Shown: positions 35,405 to 45,256, numbered from the stretch's first letter. The stretch: DNA of 64,000 bases from Sphingobacteriales bacterium 44-15 (GCA_001899685.1 MKWG01000043.1:186001-250000), one strand, 5' to 3'. Numbers and translations are program-made. The notes: generated by a model not told the origin, from the letters alone.

Positions 35405-35480
35405 TTCAGGTTTCAGATCACAACTTACCACTTATCACTTATCACTTATCACTTATCACTTATCACTTATCACTTATCAC
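35405..35480 (-). repeat. Post-susD tandem repeat tail (GATAAGTGATAAG) (copy 2)
   Basis: The susD2 stop TAA leads straight into a tandem array of the 9-10-bp unit TAAGTGATAAGTGA (about seven nearly perfect units), then GGTAAGTTGTGATCTGAAAC and CCTGAATT before the next gene. It is the cleanest example of the post-susD tails. The unit contains TAA and TGA so that stops occur in every frame. Confidence 0.8.
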
Positions 35481-36971
35481 TTAATTATATCCCTCATTTT
35501 GCGTCAGTACTCCCGGCGCTGCAAGCTGGATCTGTTCATAAGGAATAGGAAAGTATTTCATGTAAGGTTTGGCGCTCATTGTCATAATTGTAGCCCCGCC
35601 TGTTTTTGAAGTATATTCTCCTTCTATGTGCTGTATCACTGTGGTATACCGTCCTGTACGCACCAGATCAAACCAGCGATCGTTTTCAACAGCCAGTTCC
35701 AGCCGGCGCTCCAGCAAAAGCTTATCATAAAAAATCTCTTCCGTAGCTATATCGGAAAGCTCATAATCGTGCGATGCATTACCAAAAGCCCTTTCTCGTA
35801 CTTTGTTAATTGCTGCTAAGGCCAGATCAGGTTTATTCAGATTATAAAGCGTTTCAGCATTCAGCAATATCAGATCTGCCAGGCGGAGCACCGGGATATC
35901 CAGTCCTGAACTGGCAGGATCAGAAGGTACCAGCCACTTATTGATATAAGGATAAAAGATAGCGGGATCGCCCTGCTTATAGGCAAACGGATACCAGTCT
36001 TCGGCTATTGTTACCGGGAAGCGGCTATCATCTTCTTCAAAAGCTTTACGTAAATCCCATGATGGTCTGATCACCCTGTTTCCATTATTTACTACATTGT
36101 ATACCCCGCCAATAGGTGCGAGATCATAGGTGAGTGATTGCCCGTTGGTACCTGCTGCATAAGCCACAGAAAAAATAGCCTCGCTGTTCTTTTCTGTCGC
36201 CACTTTAAAAAGATCTGCATAATTGGTTAGCAGACTATAGGAAAACTCGCCCGAGAAAAGTTCATCAAGATAGGTTTTGGCATTGTTCCAGTCTTTAAGA
36301 TATACATATACCTTGGCCAGTAAAGCCACGGCTGCTCCTTTGGAAGCTCTTCCCCAGTCGGCGGACGAAGGCGCCGGCAAACCCGCTATAGCATCTTTTA
36401 AATCCGCTACAATTAAAGCATAAATATCCTGTTCAGAGGCCCTACCGGTATTTCTTGATTCATTTGCAGTTATCACAGTAGTAACAGCAGGTACACCTCC
36501 AAAAATCCGTACCAGGTCAAAATAAAACCAGGCTCTCAAAAACTTGGCTTCCCCGGTAAGCTGCTCCTTTTTAGAAGTTGCATAATCAGTAGGCTTGTCA
36601 ATATTGGCCAATACCAGGTTGGCACGAAAAATGCCGTTATAAGTAGTCTTCCAGAAACTGTTAAGCTTATCATTCTGCGGACTTACAGTCAAAGTACTGA
36701 TCTCATCAATGCCGGGCGCTGTAGCAAAATATTGTACCCATACATTACCCGAAGGCACCTCCATAAGTTCAAAATCTTTCGGCACTCTCGACTGGAGGCT
36801 GTTATATATTCCTAACACAGCAAGATCCATGTCTTTAGCTGTATTATAGGCATTGGCAGTAGTTAATACTGATTCGGGAACAGGGCGTAACAAACTTTTC
36901 TCACAAGACCCTAAAAGGAAAGCGGCAGACAATAATATAAGAATTGTTATATTAAATTTATTTTTTTGCAT
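35481..36971 (-). CDS. susD: SusD/RagB-type nutrient-binding lipoprotein (susD2)
   Basis: The 496-residue lipoprotein has lipobox LLGSC (Cys23), then EKSLLRPVPESVLTTANAY. Helical repeats follow (LTGEAKFLRAWFYFDLVRIFGGVPAV, the typical SusD helix), then C-terminal INKVRERAFG, ERRLELAVENDRWFDLVRTG and FPIPYEQIQ. It works with SusC2 28 bp upstream at the outer membrane. The sequence belongs to a different SusD branch from SusD1 and SusD3. Confidence 0.93.
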   Translation of the reverse strand: MQKNKFNITILILLSAAFLLGSCEKSLLRPVPESVLTTANAYNTAKDMDLAVLGIYNSLQSRVPKDFELMEVPSGNVWVQYFATAPGIDEISTLTVSPQNDKLNSFWKTTYNGIFRANLVLANIDKPTDYATSKKEQLTGEAKFLRAWFYFDLVRIFGGVPAVTTVITANESRNTGRASEQDIYALIVADLKDAIAGLPAPSSADWGRASKGAAVALLAKVYVYLKDWNNAKTYLDELFSGEFSYSLLTNYADLFKVATEKNSEAIFSVAYAAGTNGQSLTYDLAPIGGVYNVVNNGNRVIRPSWDLRKAFEEDDSRFPVTIAEDWYPFAYKQGDPAIFYPYINKWLVPSDPASSGLDIPVLRLADLILLNAETLYNLNKPDLALAAINKVRERAFGNASHDYELSDIATEEIFYDKLLLERRLELAVENDRWFDLVRTGRYTTVIQHIEGEYTSKTGGATIMTMSAKPYMKYFPIPYEQIQLAAPGVLTQNEGYN

Positions 36972-36998
36972 ATTGTTGCTTTTAAATAAGTACGAAAC

Positions 36999-39900
36999 TT
37001 AAAATCCAATATTTACACCTAAAACAATGATACGGCTAAGAGGTTCCGAGCCGAAATTTACTCCCGGTGTACTATTGATGCCGGACACACTACCTTCAGT
37101 AGTACCTTCAGGATTATAAGCGTGGTTATTCTTGCTTTTGATGATCAGTAAATTACTCATGGAAGTATATACTCTCAGGCTTTTAAAACCTTTACCCTTA
37201 ACGAGGTCTGACAGGTTATAGCCGAGATTGAGATTTCTAAAGTTGAAGAAGGAAGCATCTTCAATATAAAAATCAGTATTCGTATTAAAGGCAAAAAGCT
37301 GAGAGAGCGCCGCTGCGGGAGTTTTGCCATCGCCGGGATCACTTTCAGACCACCATTGTCTTTCAGCTAATGAGCGGCGCATAGCGCCTAAAGTGTTCCC
37401 TTCATAATACTGATTTTCCGCATTGAATATTTTGGCGCCGAAGGCAGCCTGCCAGGTAATACTCAGATCAAATTTTTTATAAGAAAATGAATTAGCCATA
37501 CCGAATACAACCTTGGGCATTGCATTGCCCAATATAACCCTGTCATTATCCGGGTCAATCTTACCATCATCATTCACATCAAGGAGGATGGGGTTACCCG
37601 GCTTGGTACCTGCCAAATGGGGTAACTTTGATATTTGTTCATCATTTTGAAATACACCGATCATTTTATACCCATAGTAAGAGAACATAGGCACGCCTTT
37701 TCTTAATAAGAAGCCCATTGACCACAAGGTGTTGATCCTTTCATCTACTCCTCCCAGGTCTACCACTTCATTTTTATTACGGGAAACATTGAACGAAGTA
37801 TTCCATTTAAAAGCTCCTACTAAATTCCTTGTATACAGCTCAACATCTACCCCGCGGTTCCTGACCACGCCAATATTTTCAATGGTGCTGGTAAACCCGG
37901 TGATTGCCGGCACGTTTACAGCATACAGCATACCATCTGTGCGCTTGTCATAGTAATCAACATTCAGGTTTACCCTGTTGTTGAATAACCCAAGCTCAAT
38001 TCCCAGATCATATCCTTTTACTTTTTCCCACGACAGGTTCTGATTATCTATTGACGTTTGGGCAGTGCCTTTTACAGTGGAGCTATTGGGAGAATAAAGC
38101 ACACTTCCCACTGCACCTAAATACTGGAAATCGCCAATATTAAAGTTGCCGGTGACGCCATAGCTTCCTCTCAGCTTCAGCTCACTGATCACTGCAACAT
38201 TGCGCATAAAATTTTCTTTTGATACTCTCCAGGCAGCAGATACGGAAGGGAAATCACCCCACTTGTTATCCGCGCCAAAACGCGAGCTTCCGTCAGTTCT
38301 GAAAGATGCAGCAAACAGGTACCTGTCTTTATATGCATAATTAATCCTGGCAAAATAAGAGATCAGCCCCCACTGGGATTTAGACTGTGAGGCGCTGGAA
38401 GGATTAATAATGGCATTATTCAGGGTTTGAACGATCTCATTATTAAATGAATTGGCAGTAGCGGCCATCCCTATGCTCTGGGAATAATTTTTCTGATAAG
38501 AAGCGCCTAATATACCACTGAAATCATGTACTTCATGCAGGGTCTTGTTATAGCTCAATACATTTTCATTCACCAGATTAACGGACTGGCTCTGACTTAC
38601 ACTACCATTGGTAGTAACCTGGGCATCCCCTATCCCACCGGAGAAAGAATTATAGGTGTTGTAAATAATATTAGTACCAAGTGATGTTTTGAAGCTTAAT
38701 CCATCCATGAGATTAAGGTTAACAAAGGCTCTTCCCACATTCGCAAAATTGTTATTATAGTTCTTCGTTCCATAAAGGAATGTATATGGGCTTGCCTGCC
38801 CGGAATGTCCCGTAGGAATATAATCAAATGTCCTGGGATATTTGCCGTTTAGCTTTTCGGGGCTTACAAAAGGAGGATATTTCACAAGGCTCACCATATT
38901 ACTGCCCGCTACACGCTGTTTGGTAAAATGCGGACTAAGCTCAAATCCGAAATTAACCACCTTATTGACTTTGACATCAAGATTTGCCCGGAAGCCGTAA
39001 GTTTCATATTTAGCGGTCTTAACTGCGCCCCCTTCATTACCGTAAGTTCCCGAAACATAATATTTTACATTTTCGCTCCCGCCTTTTACAGACAGGTTGT
39101 AATTCTGCACCGGCGCGGTTTGAATGATCTCATCCTGCCAGATGGTTTGCGGCAGGTCCTTAGCCAGGGGATTGACCTGGTAGCTGACAGGTCGTCTCGA
39201 ATCTCCAAATATCGGGATGGTAGTGTCTCCGCCTATCCATGCATATTCCCTGTTCTGGTACTTTACCAGGTAATTATACCATTCTTCTCCCGTCATCCAG
39301 TCATCAAATACCATAGGTTTTGCGAAGCCCGTATAAGCATTCAGGTTCAGTGCAGATTTACCGCTTGTTCCTCTTTTGGTGGTCACCAGTACCACGCCAC
39401 CCGCACCCCGTGAGCCATAAATGGCGGCAGAAGAAGCATCCTTCAGCACTTCAATGGACTCCACGTCATTCATATCAAGCTGCGCTAAATCTCCCCCGGG
39501 AAATCCATCAATTACGATCAACGGGTTATTAGTGGCGCTGATAGATCCTGTACCGCGTATACTGATATTAGGAGCAGCTCCCGGAATATTGCGACGCTGG
39601 GATATATCCACACCGGCCATCCGGCCAATAAGTGCCGTTTCAGGGCGACCCGAAGGCACCTCGTCTAAATTGTCATTCTGGATTTTTGAAATAGCGGCCG
39701 TAACAGAGCTTCTTTTCTGAGTGCCATAGCCTACTACTACAATATCACTCAAATCAGAAGCATTCACTTCTAAGGTAACATTAATCACAGTTTGCTTTCC
39801 CACATTCACACTCTTTTTTTGATACCCGACTATTGTAAACTCAAGTACATCACCCACATTAGCATCAATAGAAAAACTTCCATCTGTACCGGAGCTGGTT

Positions 39901-40397
39901 CCTTTCCTGGTTCCCTTTACTATTACCGATACACCTGCAAGAGGATTACCCTGGACATCTTTGATAGTCCCGTTGATAATACTGAGTGGAGCATTTGACA
40001 ATTCGGTGGAAGCAGGTATCGCCTTCGTATAAAGCTTCTTTGCTTTTACCACAATGATATTATCCAGAATAGTATAAGACAACGGCTGCTCTTTAAAGCA
40101 CAGGTCCAGTATCTCTTCGACAGAAGCGTCTTTAAGATTTACGCTCACGCTCTCCGTCTGCTTTAATAACTTGTCTTTGTAAAAAAACTGATACTTGCTT
40201 TGACGCTCGATTTCTTTAAAAATTTTTTTCAAAGAAACGTTGGTTTGTGAAAGTGATATCTTTTGTGCATAGCCCGATGCACTTACCTGCAGGCAGACGG
40301 CAAAAAGGAAGAAAGCAGTCAGCTTCATGATCAGAAATGTTTTTTTGAAATACCTTTTCGGGTAAAAAGGTGAATGGCGCATTGATTTTAAAAACAT
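36999..40397 (-). CDS. susC: SusC-type TonB-dependent transporter with N-terminal STN domain (susC2)
   Basis: The 1132-residue protein has a signal peptide from Met24 (MKLTAFFLFAVCLQVSASGYAQ). An STN (secretin/TonB N-terminal) domain lies at about 52-118 (NVSLKKIFKEIERQSKYQFF). A carboxypeptidase-like domain (about 135-215), the VVGYGTQKRSSVTAA box, a plug with LIVIDGFPGG and VEVLKDASSAAIYGSRGAGGV, and an outer-membrane barrel follow. The STN domain makes it a signal-transducing transporter that reports substrate binding to FecR2, releasing the ECF sigma encoded upstream. The upstream 153 bp contain a plus-strand intrinsic terminator, possibly from an antisense RNA. Confidence 0.94.
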   Translation of the reverse strand: MFLKSMRHSPFYPKRYFKKTFLIMKLTAFFLFAVCLQVSASGYAQKISLSQTNVSLKKIFKEIERQSKYQFFYKDKLLKQTESVSVNLKDASVEEILDLCFKEQPLSYTILDNIIVVKAKKLYTKAIPASTELSNAPLSIINGTIKDVQGNPLAGVSVIVKGTRKGTSSGTDGSFSIDANVGDVLEFTIVGYQKKSVNVGKQTVINVTLEVNASDLSDIVVVGYGTQKRSSVTAAISKIQNDNLDEVPSGRPETALIGRMAGVDISQRRNIPGAAPNISIRGTGSISATNNPLIVIDGFPGGDLAQLDMNDVESIEVLKDASSAAIYGSRGAGGVVLVTTKRGTSGKSALNLNAYTGFAKPMVFDDWMTGEEWYNYLVKYQNREYAWIGGDTTIPIFGDSRRPVSYQVNPLAKDLPQTIWQDEIIQTAPVQNYNLSVKGGSENVKYYVSGTYGNEGGAVKTAKYETYGFRANLDVKVNKVVNFGFELSPHFTKQRVAGSNMVSLVKYPPFVSPEKLNGKYPRTFDYIPTGHSGQASPYTFLYGTKNYNNNFANVGRAFVNLNLMDGLSFKTSLGTNIIYNTYNSFSGGIGDAQVTTNGSVSQSQSVNLVNENVLSYNKTLHEVHDFSGILGASYQKNYSQSIGMAATANSFNNEIVQTLNNAIINPSSASQSKSQWGLISYFARINYAYKDRYLFAASFRTDGSSRFGADNKWGDFPSVSAAWRVSKENFMRNVAVISELKLRGSYGVTGNFNIGDFQYLGAVGSVLYSPNSSTVKGTAQTSIDNQNLSWEKVKGYDLGIELGLFNNRVNLNVDYYDKRTDGMLYAVNVPAITGFTSTIENIGVVRNRGVDVELYTRNLVGAFKWNTSFNVSRNKNEVVDLGGVDERINTLWSMGFLLRKGVPMFSYYGYKMIGVFQNDEQISKLPHLAGTKPGNPILLDVNDDGKIDPDNDRVILGNAMPKVVFGMANSFSYKKFDLSITWQAAFGAKIFNAENQYYEGNTLGAMRRSLAERQWWSESDPGDGKTPAAALSQLFAFNTNTDFYIEDASFFNFRNLNLGYNLSDLVKGKGFKSLRVYTSMSNLLIIKSKNNHAYNPEGTTEGSVSGINSTPGVNFGSEPLSRIIVLGVNIGF

Positions 40398-40404
40398 AAC
40401 TTTG

Positions 40405-40519
40405 TTTGGTTTTTAGGTTTAAAAATAAGCAGTTCACGATCCGCTTTTTTATTACTGCCTTCCGGGCAGAAATAAGCCTGAATACCTGCCGGCAGTGTTC
40501 CCGCACTACCGGCTTTTTT
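40405..40519 (+). ncRNA. Candidate antisense sRNA opposite the susC2 leader
   Basis: A plus-strand transcript ending at the terminator 40488-40519 would be antisense to the susC2 leader. TAACTTTG at 40397-40404 fits the Bacteroidota -7 consensus TAnnTTTG, but no -33 TTTG is found at the right distance. A similar arrangement precedes susC3. In Bacteroides, sRNAs such as DonS lie opposite susC starts and repress them. This placement is the main argument; transcription is not shown. Confidence 0.35.
40488..40519 (+). terminator. Plus-strand intrinsic terminator upstream of susC2
   Basis: Stem GCCGG-c-AGTG / CACT-a-CCGGC with a 6-nt loop, followed by six T residues. No plus-strand gene is present to use it, so it suggests a non-coding RNA or an antisense transcript. 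Confidence 0.65.
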
Positions 40520-40550
40520 ACGGCTTTATTTTAAAATTTTCACTCTTTCT

Positions 40551-41780
40551 TTAAGGTACAATAATGATTTTCCGCCCTGCTACCTTTACGTTAACATCAT
40601 TCAATTCAAGCACTTTTAAAAATTTTGACAGGGGCACATCTCTTGAAACCTTGCCGGTAAAGCCTTCTGAGAGAATTTTACCTTCAAAGTCTACTTCTAT
40701 ATCATACCATCTCGCTACCTGCCGCATGATCATTTTTATATCTGAATCATTAAACATAAAAAAACCATCTTTCCACGCCATAACCTGAGATAGCACTACA
40801 TCATTTTTTAAAGTTATATCACCCGGTGTGATCCTGGCCTGCTGGCCCGGAGCAAGCATTTTTATATTGCTTCCCTTCTTAATTTTCACAGAGCCCTCAA
40901 TTAAGGTCGTTTTGACATCTTCTTCCTCCGGATAAGCGTTCACATTAAAGTGGGTGCCAAGCACTTCTATTTCTCCTTTTTCCCCCGACTGGCTGTTAAA
41001 TTCAACCCTGAAAGGTTTGGCAGCATCTTTAGCCACTTCAAAATAGGCTTCGCCGGTTATTTCCACTTTCCTTTCATTACCCGCAAAATAAGAGGGAAAA
41101 CGAATAGAAGAGGCAGCATTGAGCCAAACCTTTGTTCCGTCTGCCAATACAACCTGGTATTGATTGCCTCTTGCAGTAGTGATCGTACTGTACACCGGCA
41201 GGGCCTGCAGATTTGCGTTTTCTGTTTTGTCGTAAGCTATTTGACCGTTTATTTTAAGTACTTTAATACCGCCCTGCTGAGCCAAAGTGCCGTTAGCTGC
41301 ACTATCAAGCACAATCTTTGTTCCATTATCAAAAGTCAGTACCGCCCTATTAGTGCCGGGAGGTATATCCTCAATCAGTTGAGAAGGGTTTTGTGCCTGA
41401 GCAGTAAGTCCGTCATTATCCTGACGCAGAAAATAAAACACCATAACTGATATAAAAACAACAACAGCCGCTACTGCACTTATCCTAAACCATAATCGAT
41501 GGTACAAAGACACTATAGCCGCCTCAGGAGGCCCGATATCTTTTGTAATGGCGCTGGATATATTATCATAAGCAACCTCTAATAAAGGTCTTAATGATTC
41601 CAGGGAAAGTGATGTACCGCTAATAGCCTCCGATTGTTCTCTTATCAGGTCTCTCAATAAAAGCTCATTCTCGCCGGCATCAAAATATTGCAATAATATC
41701 TTCACTTCAGATGGAGTGCAGCTATTATCAAGAAAGCGCCGGAATAAAGCTTTTATATTTTCATTGTTGTCCAAGTACAA
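40551..41780 (-). CDS. fecR: FecR-family anti-sigma factor (FecR2)
   Basis: The 409-residue protein has a cytoplasmic N-terminal region (about 1-85) and one transmembrane helix (about 93-113, ISAVAAVVVFISVMVFYFL). The FecR domain shows GTNRAVLTFDNGTKIVLDSA, TARGNQYQVVLADGTKVWLN, GEAYFEVAKD and EVLGTHFNVNAY. The C-terminal domain (about 330-409) ends GRKIIIVP. It lies between the sigma gene and susC2, the standard order for trans-envelope signalling. Confidence 0.93.
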   Translation of the reverse strand: MYLDNNENIKALFRRFLDNSCTPSEVKILLQYFDAGENELLLRDLIREQSEAISGTSLSLESLRPLLEVAYDNISSAITKDIGPPEAAIVSLYHRLWFRISAVAAVVVFISVMVFYFLRQDNDGLTAQAQNPSQLIEDIPPGTNRAVLTFDNGTKIVLDSAANGTLAQQGGIKVLKINGQIAYDKTENANLQALPVYSTITTARGNQYQVVLADGTKVWLNAASSIRFPSYFAGNERKVEITGEAYFEVAKDAAKPFRVEFNSQSGEKGEIEVLGTHFNVNAYPEEEDVKTTLIEGSVKIKKGSNIKMLAPGQQARITPGDITLKNDVVLSQVMAWKDGFFMFNDSDIKMIMRQVARWYDIEVDFEGKILSEGFTGKVSRDVPLSKFLKVLELNDVNVKVAGRKIIIVP

Positions 41781-41868
41781 TTATTTGACAGCTAATACGC
41801 TTAAAAAGTACTTATCATCTGCCCGGTATTAAAAAAATTTGAGAACACTTTGGAAGAAACAGAGAGGA

Positions 41869-42534
41869 TTAAGAGATCCAATAAAAAAACATGATACCAA
41901 TAACTGTAATATGATATCGTTCAAGATTTTCGCGTATAGATTTGGTTGCCTTTACAATATGGTCATTAACTGTAGAGACTGACACATCAAGCATGTGACT
42001 TACTTCTTCATAAGAACGTTCTTCCATTTTTACCAATTGAAAAACCTGGCGCCGCTTTGGTGGTAATGCATCTATGGCTTCCCGGAGAAGCTGGTTCCAT
42101 TCTTTCACGCAAACAGCTTCTTCAACCGGGTTATAAGCTTTATAAGCAGCTTGAATTAATACTGCCCGCAATTTTTTATCACGCGCTCCCTTACGAAAAA
42201 CATCATAGACGCGGTTTTCAGCAATACGAAATAAATAAGAACGGAAAGCTTGCTCTGCATCAATATGCTGCCGGTTATTCCATACCTGAATAAATACATC
42301 CTGCAGTACTTCACAGGCAATGTATTCTGACTTTAACAGTTTGATGAGATAGGCTAATAAACGCCCGCTGTATAAGCGATACAATTTTTCAAATGCCGCT
42401 TCATCACCTTCAATAAGAAGACTGACCAAATCCTTTTCATTTGAAGTAATGGTATACAAGCAGAACAGTTTTGATACTTTTGATAGCGAATCTAATATTT
42501 TTTGGCCTTTAAATAAAAGACCTTCCAAATACAT
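41869..42534 (-). CDS. ECF-type RNA polymerase sigma factor of module 2
   Basis: The 221-residue sigma-70-like factor has region 2 at about 45-110 (FEKLYRLYSGRLLAYLIKLL, EVLQDVFIQVWNNR, FRSYLFRIAENRVYD) and region 4 at about 148-200 (LPPKRRQVFQLVKMEERSYE, VSVSTVNDHIVKATKSIREN). The C-terminus is a short hydrophobic tail (VIGIMFFYWIS), common in SusC-linked sigma factors. The native start could lie after the first 25-30 codons. A promoter motif about 95 bp upstream is shared with fecR1 and susC1, so this factor may control itself and module 1. Confidence 0.9.
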   Translation of the reverse strand: MYLEGLLFKGQKILDSLSKVSKLFCLYTITSNEKDLVSLLIEGDEAAFEKLYRLYSGRLLAYLIKLLKSEYIACEVLQDVFIQVWNNRQHIDAEQAFRSYLFRIAENRVYDVFRKGARDKKLRAVLIQAAYKAYNPVEEAVCVKEWNQLLREAIDALPPKRRQVFQLVKMEERSYEEVSHMLDVSVSTVNDHIVKATKSIRENLERYHITVIGIMFFYWIS

Positions 42535-42629
42535 TAAAATTGTTATAAGAAAATACTGATTCAGTCATCAACCCGTTATCCTGTACCCCGCCTCAAAGCC
42601 ATATTTTAAGGAAGATGCCTGCAATTTAT

Positions 42630-42673
42630 GTCTGTTAAAAAGGCATCTTCCCCTATTTCTGTTGAAAAATTTT
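42630..42673 (-). promoter_or_regulatory. Candidate ECF-sigma promoter upstream of the module-2 sigma gene
   Basis: Transcribed strand: AAAATTTTTC block, AATAGGGGAAG (GGGG at 42650-42653), 16 nt, AGAC (42630-42633) in TTAACAGACATAA. The spacing equals that of the fecR1 and susC1 motifs. A weak degenerate version (CCCGGTATTAAAAAAATTT) lies in the fecR2 leader. Confidence 0.5.
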
Positions 42674-42788
42674 ATAGGGGAATAAAGCGTTACGTATATT
42701 TCTCCCGCAAAAAACAAGCTACCCGGGATGTGTAAGCTGCAACCAGCCCTGTTCTTGGTCTCAAACCGCTCTGTGCTAATAGCTTTAT

Positions 42789-45158
42789 TTAATGCGGAGA
42801 TACCTGCTGGGCATCTGTTGGTGACACCGGAGCCTGCCAATTCAAATATTTATGGAGAAAATTAAAAGTTCCCACTCCATTGATTTCATGTCCTCCCATA
42901 AAAAATTCCAGGTCTGCCCGATCGCCAATTCCCATAACATCATAGAGGCGCTTAACCTTGGCAAATTCAGAAGCCACTTTTTCCGGTGCAGCAACACCAT
43001 CTAAATAACCCGCTTCTACCATAAATGGACGTGGGGCTATCAGAGATGCTAATTCCGCATGACCAAAGGTATTTCCCATATTCCACACATAGATCCCTGG
43101 AGACCCCTCAAAGAAGTAGGAATTCCTGAAATGAACACTAACTGCCTTATCAACCCAGTCGTTAAAATACGCCGAGCAAATGCTTACCTTATAATCGCTA
43201 AGAACAATAGGCACCATCAGGGCCGTCCGCCCTCCCCAACTTTTTCCATAAAGTGCTATTCGATCGGGATCAACATAATTTAATGACTTGAGAAAATTTA
43301 AAATTTGTTTATGCTGAGGAATGATCACGGAAAAAACACTCTTTTTTATTGCATTCGCTTTACGAACGCTAAATTGATAAGGATTGTGCGGTGAGAAAAC
43401 TATAAATCCCCTGTTTACTAATGCAGGAAGCACTCTGTTATAGCTCTTTACATCAATGGAAGTTGATGGAAGCCCGCCGATCCCATGCTGCAGTACTACA
43501 ACCGGCCGGCGCTCACCGGGCTTTATATCATTGGGAACAGCTAAAATTCCCCAGGCAAAAACATTTGACCAAACATCCAATACCACCTCATAGCCTTTCC
43601 ACCCCGGCTCATCATAGATCTTCCGCATCTTTGTATTCATAGGCAACAAGGGTTGGTCAATTTTGCCTACCAACTCTTTATAAAACAGCTCCCTATAAGC
43701 CTCCATATCTTTGTCCCATGTTTTTGGGGAAGACATATCTCCCTTCAAAAAGGCATAGCGGGTACGATCAGAGGTAGGGATCAAGTCCTGAATATATTGA
43801 ACCATATTGTCAAATACCCTGTGCTGGCGTTCCTGATCTTCGGAACTGTTTCCATTATTTCTTAAAATATCTTTTGTGATTGGAGCAGGAGTCACTTTTA
43901 AGTATTTAGCAAAGGAAGATAAAGCGGCAGCTGAACCATAATGGTTTGCAAAAGGGGCTAAGAAAAAATCAGGATTGATATTCCCGGATTTTTTAAAGAA
44001 TTCGAGCAGCCTGTTATATTCACTTTTTATTTCAGCTATTGAAGGGGTCTCCAACCTTCCGGGAAGCCCAAAATTCCGTTGTTCCTTTTCAGGCGCCCGG
44101 GGTTCTTCTACCTTCGGTACAGGACAGGGCTCTATCACCAGGTTTCTCGGCACAATTAAACCGGCAATCTCAGCATCCCCGAACTCAGCCAAAAGCCCCC
44201 AAATATTCCGGTAAACGGGCTCTTTCCATAATTCTTCTCTGGGTCCAAAATATCCACTTACCCATGCAACATCAATACGGGTATCTAAGGCAGCAGCATA
44301 GAGTGCAAGCAGTCCGCCCTCTCCATATCCCATCACACCTGTTTTTACTTCAGGAGTCTCCTGCTTCAGCCAGTCTACGGCTGATGAAATTTTTTGAATT
44401 TCCATTCCAATGATATGCCGCCCCATAATATATCCCTGGCGATAGATCCATTCTCTATGCGTTTCATTGGTCCAAACAGAGGCTGAATCCGGGTCTGTAT
44501 GTTTCCTCCATATGTTGGAAGGTACGAGGTCATCGCTCCCGGAATATCGCGTGTCACGATCTACCAAAACAGGAACGAGCACCTGGGCGCCGCTTTCAGC
44601 AAGCTGCAGAGCCAAACCAGATCCCTTAGCTAACCCGGAGTAAGATTCGGGTGACTCATCAGCGTCCGGAATAATCACTATGGATGCCCTGATCTTTTCC
44701 TTTGGTTTTAACAGCAGGCCTTCCGACTTAAGGCTCCCCATAACATTCCACTCTACCCGATAGATAACACATTTATTTGTTTCAGCAATTTTTCCACCTT
44801 GCCCGGGTTCGCCTCTAACAGTCATATTCGGAATAGATCTCGGGTCAATTGCACCAACGATCTGGCGGAGATGATTTCGGTTGTTTATGACTGAAGTCTC
44901 ATAAGCCGCAGGTGATGTTAATATCCGGTTCCATAATTGCCCTCGTTCTTTGACTACCTTTCGAGTGTAGGTTGTCAAAAAATTGTCTATGCCATCCTTC
45001 ATGCGACCGGCCATAGCAACTTCATAATCGTGTCCATACGGTTGTTTAAAAAAGCCTGTGTCCTGGGCCTGTAGCATAGTGCTAAACAAAACACTTATCG
45101 GCAGCAGCACCTGCATAAGGACTGTTGCTGCCCTTTTTGAGTTATTTCTAATTTTCAT
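42789..45158 (-). CDS. Exported tandem alpha/beta-hydrolase protein with one degenerate domain
   Basis: From the ATG at 45156-45158 the protein has 789 residues and starts MKIRNNSKRAATVLMQVLL, a signal peptide ending LQAQ-D. An upstream extension to 45239 is open but lacks support. Two esterase-type alpha/beta-hydrolase domains are visible. In the first (about 140-350) the nucleophile elbow reads GYGEGG, with no serine in GxSxG. In the second (about 530-789) it is GKSWGG with Ser640, and a C-terminal FFMGGHEINGVG supplies the catalytic His. It is probably an acetyl-xylan-esterase/dipeptidyl-peptidase-like ester hydrolase; the first domain may be structural or substrate-binding. Confidence 0.8.
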   Translation of the reverse strand: MKIRNNSKRAATVLMQVLLPISVLFSTMLQAQDTGFFKQPYGHDYEVAMAGRMKDGIDNFLTTYTRKVVKERGQLWNRILTSPAAYETSVINNRNHLRQIVGAIDPRSIPNMTVRGEPGQGGKIAETNKCVIYRVEWNVMGSLKSEGLLLKPKEKIRASIVIIPDADESPESYSGLAKGSGLALQLAESGAQVLVPVLVDRDTRYSGSDDLVPSNIWRKHTDPDSASVWTNETHREWIYRQGYIMGRHIIGMEIQKISSAVDWLKQETPEVKTGVMGYGEGGLLALYAAALDTRIDVAWVSGYFGPREELWKEPVYRNIWGLLAEFGDAEIAGLIVPRNLVIEPCPVPKVEEPRAPEKEQRNFGLPGRLETPSIAEIKSEYNRLLEFFKKSGNINPDFFLAPFANHYGSAAALSSFAKYLKVTPAPITKDILRNNGNSSEDQERQHRVFDNMVQYIQDLIPTSDRTRYAFLKGDMSSPKTWDKDMEAYRELFYKELVGKIDQPLLPMNTKMRKIYDEPGWKGYEVVLDVWSNVFAWGILAVPNDIKPGERRPVVVLQHGIGGLPSTSIDVKSYNRVLPALVNRGFIVFSPHNPYQFSVRKANAIKKSVFSVIIPQHKQILNFLKSLNYVDPDRIALYGKSWGGRTALMVPIVLSDYKVSICSAYFNDWVDKAVSVHFRNSYFFEGSPGIYVWNMGNTFGHAELASLIAPRPFMVEAGYLDGVAAPEKVASEFAKVKRLYDVMGIGDRADLEFFMGGHEINGVGTFNFLHKYLNWQAPVSPTDAQQVSPH

Positions 45159-45256
45159 TTTGACATTCAAATATTTTATTATCATATACTCTGATTTTAT
45201 ACTTATTAACAGGAACCTCATTAGCTCCTCCAAAAACAATATTTACTTTGCCAAAC

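Noticed and set aside
35390-35431. N-terminal extension of the second DegT protein
   Set aside because: These 14 codons are in word-repeat sequence; the ATG at 35387-35389 gives the same MKKKGF Tat start as copy 3.
35405-35480. Possible CRISPR array from regular 9-10-bp repeats
   Set aside because: The repeats are too short, contiguous and without spacers; no cas genes are present.
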